Shown: piece after piece, positions 26,865 through 34,582 of the stretch | Position numbering within the stretch: position 1 is the stretch's first letter | Layout of the letters: every line of letters begins with the position of its first letter | NCBI GenBank assembly: GCA_910587715.1 | Contig: CAJUMV010000009.1 | Location: 30,615 to 94,614 of the forward strand | DNA from: an uncultured Lachnospiraceae bacterium | GTDB taxonomy: Bacteria > Bacillota > Clostridia > Lachnospirales > Lachnospiraceae | Reading direction: 5' to 3' | Length of the DNA stretch: 64,000 nt | Made by a program: the position numbers and the translations under genes | The notes under the pieces: generated by a model | Databases searched by the model: none | Told to the model about the DNA's origin: nothing | What the model saw: the letters and a program-made list of their open reading frames with translations, nothing else

Positions 26865-27654
26865 TTTCCTCACCTCCGCCCTCTTCACCGGAGGAACCTC
26901 TGTCCGCAGGTGCAAGGAAGGACTTCAGTTTTTCCTCGATGACACGGGGGTTCTCACCCGCCTGAATAGAAAGGAGACCTTCTATCTCAATCTCCTTCAT
27001 CATCATTTCTTCGTCGTTCTTACCCTTCAGCTTCGTGGCAACAGGCGCACAGATCCAGTTCGCAAGGACAGAACCGTAGAAGGTCGTAACCAGAGCGACT
27101 GCCATGTTAGGACCGACCGCCGCAAGGTCGGACAAATCCTTCAGCATGTTAATCAGACCAATCAGGGTACCGATCATACCCCAAGCAGGACCCATGGCTC
27201 CCAGATTCTCCCAGAAACCAATCTTTTCCTTATGTCTTCCCTCCACGCTGACGAGCTCCGTCTCCATAATGGCACGAACAAGTTCCGGATCCGTACCATC
27301 GACGATAAGGAGAATGCCCTTTTTCAAAAACTCGTCGTCGATATCGCTCGCCGCTTCCTCCAAAGAAAGGAGACCTTCTTTACGAGCAACGTTAGAAAGC
27401 TCTATGATCTTCTGAATGATCTCCGGCACGTTCATCGTGGACGTCTTGAAGATAAGTCCGATACTCTTCAAACCGCCGACAAACCCCGCCATGGGATAAC
27501 TCGCCATAATACAGCAAAAAGCGCCGCCAAAAGTAATCAACGCTGACGGAGGGTCAAGGAAACTCAACACGGCGGAGAACGATTTGCCGAACACCATACC
27601 GAATATCATCAAAGAAAAACATACTACCAGACCGATAATCGAAGCTATATCCAT
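26857..27654 (-). CDS. motA: Flagellar stator protein MotA
   Basis: 265 residues, with four TM helices and the large cytoplasmic loop between TM2 and TM3 that contacts FliG (ARKEGLLSLEEAASDIDDEF). A MotA/ExbB-type signature, GMIGTLIGLINML, starts near residue 159. It forms the 5:2 stator with MotB. ATG at 27654. It follows flbD by 21 bases. Confidence 0.97.
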   Translation of the reverse strand: MDIASIIGLVVCFSLMIFGMVFGKSFSAVLSFLDPPSALITFGGAFCCIMASYPMAGFVGGLKSIGLIFKTSTMNVPEIIQKIIELSNVARKEGLLSLEEAASDIDDEFLKKGILLIVDGTDPELVRAIMETELVSVEGRHKEKIGFWENLGAMGPAWGMIGTLIGLINMLKDLSDLAAVGPNMAVALVTTFYGSVLANWICAPVATKLKGKNDEEMMMKEIEIEGLLSIQAGENPRVIEEKLKSFLAPADRGSSGEEGGGEENG

Positions 27655-27675
27655 ATGTACACACCCACTTTTACA

Positions 27676-27861
27676 CTAGTCTGCAAAAATATCCTTTCTA
27701 TACGATTTTACTAAATTTTTCACTTCTTGTCTACTTTCTTTTACAATTATTTTCCGTCCGGTCGTAAAAGACAGCACGGTATCGGGGGTTTCCTCCACCA
27801 GCTCCAGCAAATCCGGATTGATGAGCACCTTCACGCCGTTAATCTTCGTGACTTCTACCAT
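27676..27861 (-). CDS. flbD: FlbD family flagellar protein
   Basis: 61 residues of the small FlbD family that sits between flgE and motA in many Firmicutes and spirochaetes; its biochemical role is not settled. The core is MVEVTKINGVKVLINPDLLE and VLSFTTGRKIIVKES. I chose ATG at 27861, 7 bases after GGGGG; TTG at 27867 is too near that site. It is the first gene after an intrinsic terminator and a clear promoter. Confidence 0.92.
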   Translation of the reverse strand: MVEVTKINGVKVLINPDLLELVEETPDTVLSFTTGRKIIVKESRQEVKNLVKSYRKDIFAD

Positions 27862-27903
27862 AGACAAGCCCCCTTTTCACTTCCTATATCTCACAACTCA
27901 TTT

Positions 27904-27932
27904 ATTTTACCACACATCTACAAAAACTGCAA
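27904..27932 (-). promoter_or_regulatory. Internal sigma-A promoter before flbD-motAB
   Basis: Minus strand -35 TTGCAG (27927-27932), 17-base spacer, -10 TAAAAT (27904-27909), about 43 bases before the flbD start. It follows an intrinsic terminator, so the fla/che block is split into at least two units here. Confidence 0.7.
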
Positions 27933-27965
27933 AAAGAAATTTTACCAATCCGCCCCGGTATACGT

Positions 27966-28010
27966 AAAAAAGGGGACTTCTCCGCGGCATCCCGCGCAAA
28001 AGTCCCCTTT
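27966..28010 (-). terminator. Intrinsic terminator after flgE
   Basis: Stem AAGGGGACTT (28000-28009) with AAGTCCCCTT (27970-27979) encloses a smaller GCGG/CCGC stem and is followed on the minus strand by TTTTTTACG. It starts 13 bases after the flgE stop. Confidence 0.85.
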
Positions 28011-28022
28011 CTTCATTTTATA

Positions 28023-30113
28023 TTATCTCTTAAGGTTTACCAGCTCCTCCAGCATGGAGTCGGAGGTGGTGATAATACGGCTGTTCGCCTGGAAACCACG
28101 CTGCGTCGTGATCATCTCGGTGAACTCGCCCGCCAGATCGACGTTACTCATCTCCAGCACGCCGGATTCCATGGAACCCTCGCCGTCTGAGGTAATGTCG
28201 ATGCCGGTGCCGTCGAACTCGCCGGAGTTTAAGGTCGTCTTGTAGAGGTTATTTCCTGCCTTCGCAAGACCTGCCGCATTGGCGAACTTCGTCACCGCAA
28301 TCTGTCCCAGCAGCTTGGAGAGACCGTTGTCGTAGGAAGCCCGGATTTTACCGCTCTGGTCTATTTCTATACTAATCAGCGCGCCGAGCTTACGACCGCT
28401 GCCGAGGTTGTTCTCGCCGCCGTCGCCGTTGTCGTAGGCGACTGTAGACGTCTTGCCGTTGTTGCCGTTCCAAAGCGGTGAGAAATCGATGGAAATGTCG
28501 CTGAAATGACCGAGATCCACATTCTGTCCGGTCAAATCCGTCGCGGAACCCGCGAAGTCCAGCGTCACCGAATCCTGCTCCGGCGCCCCCACATAGGAGA
28601 AATTACCGGTCTGGGTGTCAAACACAAGCGCCTGACCCACATAATGCTCGTCGCGGGTGATGCTTGCATGACCGTCGGGCGTAATATAGTTGATACTGTA
28701 CGCCGTGTTGTCAGTGGATGTCAGCCCGTAAGCGCGCTGCAGAATCTCTGCTCTTGCCTCGTCGCTGCCGTCATCCTTTATGGTTACGCCAAAGGTTCCT
28801 GTTGCGGAAAGCACAGAGTCTTCCGTAGTGTCAAACTTCGCTTCAAAATTAAGGGTAATCGCCTTTTTATCATCCATCGTAACCCCGGGAGGATTGGCGA
28901 TCGTCAGACCCTCACCGCCGAGTGCGCCCAGAATGCTTGCCCATGACGGATCATCAGGATCCGGTTTCCCGTCAGCGAGAGTATTACTGGTTATCTTAGT
29001 AAGCGGTATCTCTACAGGGGTTCCATATTTCCCCGTTGTCGGATCTTTTGCCGCATAATAGTACGCATTCTTTTCCTCGTCAAAGGTCAGCCCGTACTGC
29101 TCCTGCAGAGTCTTCTTATCCAGCGTCACCGCACCCGTCATAGTGACCTCTGTACCCTTAGTCACCGCACCGGCAGCAGGAGCCTTCACCTTCAGGTCAT
29201 CCGCCATGCCCATCATCACATTATCTGCGAAACCGTCCAAAATCTCGCCGTACTGATAGTTCACCGTAAAGGATTTTGTCGCCTCATCATAGCTTACGCT
29301 GCCGTCATCGGGAAGGCTGTAAACCTTCGTCTCCTCGATATGTCTTTCCTGCCCGAAGGTCGCGATCTGGCTGATGTCGTTTACATTGTAGTAGTCTTTC
29401 AAAGACCGCGCGTTGCTGTCTTTGATATCGTCAAGCTGCACATAATACTGTCCGTCCTTGCTCAGTGCGTGGATACTGAACTGCGCCGTGTAGGAATAAC
29501 CCTCTGCGTCAAAAAACTTCAGTGTTCTCACAAGACCCGACTTGCTGTGAAGATTCGTGTCGTTCTTATCCACAATACCGGATACGATTGCGTTTGTGGT
29601 CGCTTCCGCGGGAGCCGTCAGGTTCTGCGCTCTCATGACCTGCAGCGCCTGCACGGGACCGGACTGGATATTGCCGTCATCATCCAGTCCCCAGCCCATC
29701 ACCTTGTAGCCGGTGCTCGCCATAACGAGGTTGCCCGCGCCGTCGATCGTGAAAGAGCCGTCTCTCGTGAAGAAGTTCTGGGAGCCGCTGTTTACGATGA
29801 AGAAGGACTCGCCCGAAATCATCACGTCCCACGGGTTGTTCGTGGACTGGGCGGAGCCCTGTCTCGTAATCGCGGTGTTGATCGCCGCCGTCTTGGCGCC
29901 CAGACCAATCTGTCTGGCGTTGATACCGCCGCGCCCCGTATCCGCGTTCGCGCCGGAAGCCGCCTGTGTCTGCTGGTAGAGCAGGTCGCTGAACACCATG
30001 TTCATCGACTTGTATGCCGTTGTGTTTACGTTTGCAATGTTATTACCGATAACATCCATTCTGGTCTGGTGGGTCTTAAGACCTGCCACGCCAGAAAAAA
30101 GTGATCTCATCAT
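28023..30113 (-). CDS. flgE: Flagellar hook protein FlgE (long form)
   Basis: 696 residues. The N-terminal rod-type domain MMRSLFSGVAGLKTHQTRMD with IGNNIANVNTTAYKS, and the C-terminal GEFTEMITTQRGFQANSRII, form the conserved D0/D1 core that polymerises the hook. The central part (about 235-560) is a large surface-exposed region, making the protein far longer than the 264 of B. subtilis or 402 of E. coli. It contains short Asp/Thr/Gly-rich stretches. ATG at 30113 (or the next codon) with GGAGGTCATTTCACT upstream. A terminator follows the gene. Confidence 0.95.
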   Translation of the reverse strand: MMRSLFSGVAGLKTHQTRMDVIGNNIANVNTTAYKSMNMVFSDLLYQQTQAASGANADTGRGGINARQIGLGAKTAAINTAITRQGSAQSTNNPWDVMISGESFFIVNSGSQNFFTRDGSFTIDGAGNLVMASTGYKVMGWGLDDDGNIQSGPVQALQVMRAQNLTAPAEATTNAIVSGIVDKNDTNLHSKSGLVRTLKFFDAEGYSYTAQFSIHALSKDGQYYVQLDDIKDSNARSLKDYYNVNDISQIATFGQERHIEETKVYSLPDDGSVSYDEATKSFTVNYQYGEILDGFADNVMMGMADDLKVKAPAAGAVTKGTEVTMTGAVTLDKKTLQEQYGLTFDEEKNAYYYAAKDPTTGKYGTPVEIPLTKITSNTLADGKPDPDDPSWASILGALGGEGLTIANPPGVTMDDKKAITLNFEAKFDTTEDSVLSATGTFGVTIKDDGSDEARAEILQRAYGLTSTDNTAYSINYITPDGHASITRDEHYVGQALVFDTQTGNFSYVGAPEQDSVTLDFAGSATDLTGQNVDLGHFSDISIDFSPLWNGNNGKTSTVAYDNGDGGENNLGSGRKLGALISIEIDQSGKIRASYDNGLSKLLGQIAVTKFANAAGLAKAGNNLYKTTLNSGEFDGTGIDITSDGEGSMESGVLEMSNVDLAGEFTEMITTQRGFQANSRIITTSDSMLEELVNLKR

Positions 30114-30196
30114 AGTGAAATGACCTCCTTCAACTTGTGTGGAACCGTCCGTCCTCTCTGTCGGTCGAGGACGCTAAGCCTCCTGTAAGGTCCGGC

Positions 30197-30601
30197 TTAT
30201 ATAATGACCGCTCCGTCTATGTTTGTGAATACGTTTTCATCGGCCTCCGTCTGGTCCATCGCCGTGATGACCGTCTGATTCGGTACGCTCACGATAAATG
30301 CGAGGGAATCTACCATGACCAATGACTCCTTGATTCCCTTCTCCGAGGCTTTTGCCGCTCCTAAGTTCAGGCGTTCGACCTGCTCCTCGGTCAGTTCAAT
30401 ATTTCTGTCCGTCAGCCGGTTTGCCGCATGCTTGGAGAATCTGACTTCTCCCGACTGCCCCATCCCGTCCGTCTTTTTTGACAGAATATCCTGAAAGCTT
30501 ATGCCTCCCGGTGCAGGCGCTCCGTCCTTGGATCTGCCCGTCTTTAAATATTGATCCTGAAGCTGCTCTATCGAAGGGAAAGAACTGCCTTGAATCTTCA
30601 T
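30197..30601 (-). CDS. TIGR02530-type flagellar operon protein
   Basis: 134 residues. The C-terminal half has the family pattern SKHAANRLTDRNIELTEEQV and SLAFIVSVPNQTVITAMD. It is found between flgD and flgE in many Firmicutes; its function is unproven, though the place suggests help in hook assembly. No TM or signal peptide. ATG at 30601 with GGGAGGAGAGAGT upstream. It lies 36 bases after flgD. The 83-base gap to flgE holds a GTCCTC/GAGGAC hairpin around 30155-30175. Confidence 0.9.
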   Translation of the reverse strand: MKIQGSSFPSIEQLQDQYLKTGRSKDGAPAPGGISFQDILSKKTDGMGQSGEVRFSKHAANRLTDRNIELTEEQVERLNLGAAKASEKGIKESLVMVDSLAFIVSVPNQTVITAMDQTEADENVFTNIDGAVII

Positions 30602-30637
30602 ACTCTCTCCTCCCTGAGATCATCGCCCCGCTGTGGC

Positions 30638-31345
30638 TTACTTGTCGTCGCCGCCTTTATCATCGTCGCCGCCGTCCTCGTCGTCTCCCTTATTCGCTTC
30701 GGCAATCGCTACCAGATCCTTCATTTTCGCCACATACTTCTTCATGGAATCAATCTGTTCATCCGTCAGGAAGCTTCTCTGGTATTCGTTCATGTTGTCA
30801 TACATCTTGCCCATCTCTTCCACCTTCGCGCGGTCCGCAATCGTCAGATTGTTGATATCAGGAAGTTTGTTTAAGATGTTCAGGAACTCTGCACCCATCC
30901 TGTATGCTTCCAGGTAGGTCGGATCCGCCACCGTATCCAGATCGTCCATCGAATAAAGGTCGCCGTTCACAGACAAATATGCTTTATTCTTCTCGTAAAC
31001 CACATAGTCTACGTTACCCTGCACGGTCGTCTCCCTGCCCTGAGAATCCTTCACCTTCAAGAGCACGGTCTCGCCCACCAAGCTCGACGCCCGGAAAAGA
31101 TCCATAGATGCGCTCATGTTCTGCATCTGCTCTAGCTCCGAGAATGTCGCGTACTGGGAAATATACTCCGTGTTGGAGGTAGGCTCCAGCGGATCCTGAT
31201 ACTTCATCTGCGCCACCAAAAGCTGTAAGAAAGCGTCCTTATCAAGTGTGTTGCTGCTCTGCGCCTTTTTCTTGGCTTCCGCCAGAGACGCCGCAGAATT
31301 AGATTCCACGAACTTTCCGTCTTCTACTTTCTGTACTACTCCCAT
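30638..31345 (-). CDS. flgD: Hook-cap scaffold protein FlgD with acidic tail
   Basis: 235 residues. The conserved N-terminal region (about 30-90) has LDKDAFLQLLVAQMKYQDPL and NTEYISQYATFSELEQM, the FlgD signature. The middle carries a small beta domain (VGETVLLKVKDSQGRE). The C-terminus (about 150-235) is helical and ends in an Asp/Gly/Lys-rich tail (GDDEDGGDDDKGG), unlike the Ig/tudor C-terminus of enteric FlgD. It caps the growing hook. ATG at 31345 with GGAGTGAAAGA upstream. Confidence 0.95.
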   Translation of the reverse strand: MGVVQKVEDGKFVESNSAASLAEAKKKAQSSNTLDKDAFLQLLVAQMKYQDPLEPTSNTEYISQYATFSELEQMQNMSASMDLFRASSLVGETVLLKVKDSQGRETTVQGNVDYVVYEKNKAYLSVNGDLYSMDDLDTVADPTYLEAYRMGAEFLNILNKLPDINNLTIADRAKVEEMGKMYDNMNEYQRSFLTDEQIDSMKKYVAKMKDLVAIAEANKGDDEDGGDDDKGGDDK

Positions 31346-31388
31346 TCTTTCACTCCTTTCATAAACTGCTCGATTCTCTCGCAGTTAT

Positions 31389-32936
31389 CTACGCGGTATA
31401 GTCTACCGTATTGCCGTTTGCCTGCATCATCTCCACCGCGATACGCTCCGAATCGTCGAGTGCCTCAAGACCTTCCTCCTCCATCTCATCAAGGTTTAAG
31501 TTGATCCTTCTCGCGCCCTTCTTCGCATTTTCGCTCTGCTGCTGTGATGCGTCCTGCTCTGCGCCGTACTGCTCGCCGTAAGCATGGTTTGCAACCGTCA
31601 CTTCCACGGCTTCCACCTTGATGCCCTGCTCTTCAAACTGTTCCTTAAGCTGGATCATCTGTGTTTCCAGAACTGCCTTCACGGTCTCGTTCTGTGCCGT
31701 AAACTGCGCTGTGATAACACCGTCCTTCGCCGCGAGCTGTACATGCACCGTACCCAGACTTGCGGGATGTAACTGCATCTCCATCTCCTGCATCTCGGGC
31801 TTTACGTTAAATCTCATGTACTCTACGATCTGATCCATGATCTGGTTCGTCTCGGGCTGTGTGTATACCGGCTGCTCCGCCGGCGCTTCCACCTCTTCCA
31901 GGTGTCCCGTCAGGTTCTGTAAGAAAGCGCTGCCCGCGTTATTTCCCGTCGCGTGCTCTTCTCCCTGATGTCCCGTGTCCGCCGTCTCCTCTTTCTTCAT
32001 AACAGGAGCGGTTTCCGGCTTTCCGGTGTCCGTGACCTGCTCGTTTACATGCTTCTCACCGCTGGCGTCGTCTACCGTCACCTTGATCTGTACGGTGCCG
32101 CCGTCCTTCTGTACGGATACCGCATAATCTTTCATGCCCTCCACGCTTACTTCCGGCTTCTCCGTCATCGGCGCTTCTGTCTCCGGCATGTTAAGTACGG
32201 GTTCTCCCTCTACAGGCGCTTCCTCCTCCGCGCTCATCTGCGCCATCAGCGCGTCTAGTTCCTCAGCGCTCAGTCCTAGCTCATCCTGCAGCGTCACAAG
32301 CGTTTCATCCACTGTTTGGAAAAGCTCCTGCAGATTACCGTAAAGCGTCTCGTCTGTGACCAGAGCCAGCTCATCCGTATTGTCTGTCAGATTTAATAAC
32401 AGCTGTTTCAAATTCGCTGGGTCAAAGAGAACTACCGCCGTCAGTCCTAAGACTTCCATGGCTTCTTCCACTTTTTCTAAGGGAATATCCATCACATCGA
32501 CGATCTCACTGACAATCTCTTCTGCCGCTTTCTTTACAGTATCCTCTGTTTCGGCGTCCTGTGTCTGCACATCCTTCGTCCCGGTCGTCTTGCCATCATT
32601 GTCCTGCTCTACCGCGCTCTTCGCATCGTCCGCAGACGCATCCGCCTCTTCGGGCTTCTTCGTCCCTTCCGTCTGCTCTGCGCCTTCCTGCCTCACCGCG
32701 TCTTTCGGCTGCGCCGTCTCCTGCGCGCTCTTCACAGTCTCCGTCACCGCCTGCTTCGGCGCTGTGGCTGCCACAGAGCTTCCTGCCTGCGCTTTCTGCA
32801 GTCCGGTAAGCTGCTCACTCATTTTATTCATGAGCTTATCAAAGCGTTCCTGCACGACTTCCTCCGGCTTCCCGGATGTCTGACTTCCCTGCACCGTCCC
32901 ATAGGACGACAGGGCGTTTACATTGTTTACCGTCAT
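31389..32936 (-). CDS. fliK: Flagellar hook-length control protein FliK
   Basis: 515 residues. A long Glu/Thr/Gln-rich ruler region (about 1-370) is followed by the C-terminal Flg_hook domain (about 400-485) with MEMQLHPASLGTVHVQLAAK and EQFEEQGIKVEAVEVTVAN. FliK measures the hook and triggers the FlhB switch. I chose ATG at 32936 (MTVNNVNALSSYG), with GGAGG and a second AAGGA upstream. A longer reading to 33047 lacks a ribosome site and runs over the inferred promoter. The gene lies downstream of an inverted repeat. Confidence 0.93.
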   Translation of the reverse strand: MTVNNVNALSSYGTVQGSQTSGKPEEVVQERFDKLMNKMSEQLTGLQKAQAGSSVAATAPKQAVTETVKSAQETAQPKDAVRQEGAEQTEGTKKPEEADASADDAKSAVEQDNDGKTTGTKDVQTQDAETEDTVKKAAEEIVSEIVDVMDIPLEKVEEAMEVLGLTAVVLFDPANLKQLLLNLTDNTDELALVTDETLYGNLQELFQTVDETLVTLQDELGLSAEELDALMAQMSAEEEAPVEGEPVLNMPETEAPMTEKPEVSVEGMKDYAVSVQKDGGTVQIKVTVDDASGEKHVNEQVTDTGKPETAPVMKKEETADTGHQGEEHATGNNAGSAFLQNLTGHLEEVEAPAEQPVYTQPETNQIMDQIVEYMRFNVKPEMQEMEMQLHPASLGTVHVQLAAKDGVITAQFTAQNETVKAVLETQMIQLKEQFEEQGIKVEAVEVTVANHAYGEQYGAEQDASQQQSENAKKGARRINLNLDEMEEEGLEALDDSERIAVEMMQANGNTVDYTA

Positions 32937-32988
32937 TCCTTGCTCTTTCCTCCTTTCTGTAGTTTTCAAGGTACTAATATATATAACA

Positions 32989-33047
32989 CATGTAACGGAA
33001 TAAGCTGCTCCGTTACATGGTATATATCGGCATTCTTCCGCTGTCAA
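32989..33047 (-). promoter_or_regulatory. Candidate promoter and 31-base inverted repeat upstream of fliK
   Basis: Minus strand TTGACA (33042-33047), 17-base spacer, TATACC (33019-33024). The spacer also contains GCCGATAT (33024-33031), equal to the Bacillus sigma-D -10 box, but its expected TAAA -35 partner is poor. Directly downstream is a perfect 11-bp inverted repeat, CATGTAACGGA (32989-32999) with TCCGTTACATG (33009-33019). It spans the expected start of transcription and could be an operator or, in read-through RNA, a hairpin. Confidence 0.5.
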
Positions 33048-33079
33048 TAAAGCGGTTTTTCTAAGATTCTCTCAAGAAA

Positions 33080-33970
33080 TCACTCGTCGGGATCCATGAT
33101 TCTGGTAATCCTCGCCGCTGTCTCGGCGTCCATCGCCCCGAGAATCTCACCCCTGTCCGCCGGCTTCATCTGCGCCAGAATCTTCGCCGCCAGATCCAAA
33201 TCATCAGTCATTGCCTCAAAGATGGAAGCCGCCTGCGAAGCCTCCATCTCCGCATACGCCTGCGCATAATCCTCAACCCGCGCATCCGTCTCCAGCTGCT
33301 GCACGACCTGCTTATACAAATACTCCGCCGTGGTGGGGTCTATACTCTCGTAATACTTCTGGTACTCCTCCGCCCCCGGACCGTTCTCGGCGTAGACCAC
33401 TTCCTCATAAAACTCTGTCTTGATGCGCTCAAACTCCACCTGCGCGTCCTCAAAGGTCTGCAGGCGCTCAATCTCTGCCCGAAGCTCTGTCAGCTCCTCG
33501 GAATCTACGCTGCTTGCCGCCTGCGCATCCTCCAGCTCCAGCTCCAGCTCTTTGATGTAATCCACCGCTTCGCGCAGACTCGTATAACCGCCGTAAGACT
33601 CCTCGTCATCCGTCGTGACCGTGGAATCCGTCGGCAGGATCTTATTGACCACAGGCACATCTTTTAACACCGGAGCGAGCACCCCGGAACCGAAGCCGCC
33701 CACATCCAGCTTAATCAAAAGGCAGAGAATCGCTACCCAGATAATTACAATAACAACCGTTACTAAAAAGACGGAAACACCGCCGCCCTCGTCGTCGTCA
33801 AGCTGCGCTTCCTGCTCCGAAATTTCCTTGGCGCGCTGTTTCGCTTCCTTTTTCTGTGCTTTCCGGTCGCTTTTAATCTTATTGCGCTCTTCCTTTAGTC
33901 TCTTTTTTTCCGCTTTTTTATCAATGGGAGGTTCCATACCCATATTCATATTCGTCGCTTCCGCTGCCAT
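33080..33970 (-). CDS. YlxF/MotE-like flagellar protein with MgtE-N-like domain
   Basis: 296 residues. A Lys/Glu/Arg-rich N-terminus (cytoplasmic) leads to one TM helix at about 66-88 (VFLVTVVIVIIWVAILCLLI). An extracytoplasmic coiled coil (about 135-180) follows. The C-terminal MgtE-N-like repeat reads FEAMTDDLDLAAKILAQMKP and GAMDAETAARITRIM. B. subtilis YlxF holds the same place between fliJ and fliK; the function is unproven. I chose ATG at 33970, 8 bases after AAAGGA; it overlaps the end of fliJ by 50 bases, which is unusual. Confidence 0.85.
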   Translation of the reverse strand: MAAEATNMNMGMEPPIDKKAEKKRLKEERNKIKSDRKAQKKEAKQRAKEISEQEAQLDDDEGGGVSVFLVTVVIVIIWVAILCLLIKLDVGGFGSGVLAPVLKDVPVVNKILPTDSTVTTDDEESYGGYTSLREAVDYIKELELELEDAQAASSVDSEELTELRAEIERLQTFEDAQVEFERIKTEFYEEVVYAENGPGAEEYQKYYESIDPTTAEYLYKQVVQQLETDARVEDYAQAYAEMEASQAASIFEAMTDDLDLAAKILAQMKPADRGEILGAMDAETAARITRIMDPDE

Positions 33971-34424
33971 TCCCATTTTCCTTTCCACGCTGCCCGTAGG
34001 TGTAACTCGTCAATTCGTCCACCACCTTGAATTCGGCTGCCTTTTCTTCTTCCATAAATTGAGCAAGCGCCTTTTCCTTGAGCTTTTCGTGCATCTTACG
34101 CTCCTGCATGATTTCCGTCAGCTTCGCCCGAGCCCATTCTAACGCTTCCTCGGCTTTCCGCACCATAAGCGCCTGCGCCGCGATCATTTCATCCATGATA
34201 AGCACGGCGTTGCGGTTATCCCGCAGCTCGTTCGCATGGAGAGCCCTTCCGCGTATCCGCCTGCCCTCCTCGATATATGCTTCCTTGCGCGCAATCAGCG
34301 CCTGCTGCTTCTCCTGTTCTTCATTCAGCCGCATCTGCGCCCTGCCGACTTCCATCTTTGCCTGTGTCTCAAGCTGATACTTGATATTCAGGATACTCTG
34401 CATCCTGTATCTGAATTTCGCCAT
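33921..34424 (-). CDS. fliJ: Flagellar export chaperone escort FliJ
   Basis: 167 residues, almost all coiled coil (about 1-140), beginning MAKFRYRMQSILNIKYQLET. FliJ sits in the centre of the FliI ring and links it to FlhA. The last 25 residues are a Gly/Ser/Glu/Tyr-rich tail (GNGSGSDEYEYGYGTSH) encoded in the stretch that overlaps the ylxF-like gene. ATG at 34424 with AGGTGACCTGCC upstream. Confidence 0.9.
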   Translation of the reverse strand: MAKFRYRMQSILNIKYQLETQAKMEVGRAQMRLNEEQEKQQALIARKEAYIEEGRRIRGRALHANELRDNRNAVLIMDEMIAAQALMVRKAEEALEWARAKLTEIMQERKMHEKLKEKALAQFMEEEKAAEFKVVDELTSYTYGQRGKENGNGSGSDEYEYGYGTSH

Positions 34425-34439
34425 GGCAGGTCACCTACT

Positions 34440-34578
34440 CTTCCTCGTAACAGCTTCGCCTACGGCATCCCTGTTACGGAAGCTGCCCATTCCAAGTCGC
34501 CTACGGCGAGGGGCAGCTTCCCACTTGGCTCAGTCTACGCATTCTCACGGACTTTGCAGCAAGTGCAAAGTCCTGCGC
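34440..34578 (-). repeat. Hairpin array between fliI and fliJ
   Basis: Three perfect stems in 140 bases: GACTTTGCA/TGCAAAGTC (34564-34572 with 34550-34558), GAAGCTGCCC/GGGCAGCTTC (34511-34520 with 34479-34488), and CTGTTACG/CGTAACAG (34471-34478 with 34446-34453). The 11-base core GCCGTAGGCGA occurs twice on the minus strand. An alternative CCAAGT/ACTTGG pairing overlaps the second stem. The spacer is very long for this otherwise packed cluster. Confidence 0.6.
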
Positions 34579-34582
34579 TGAA

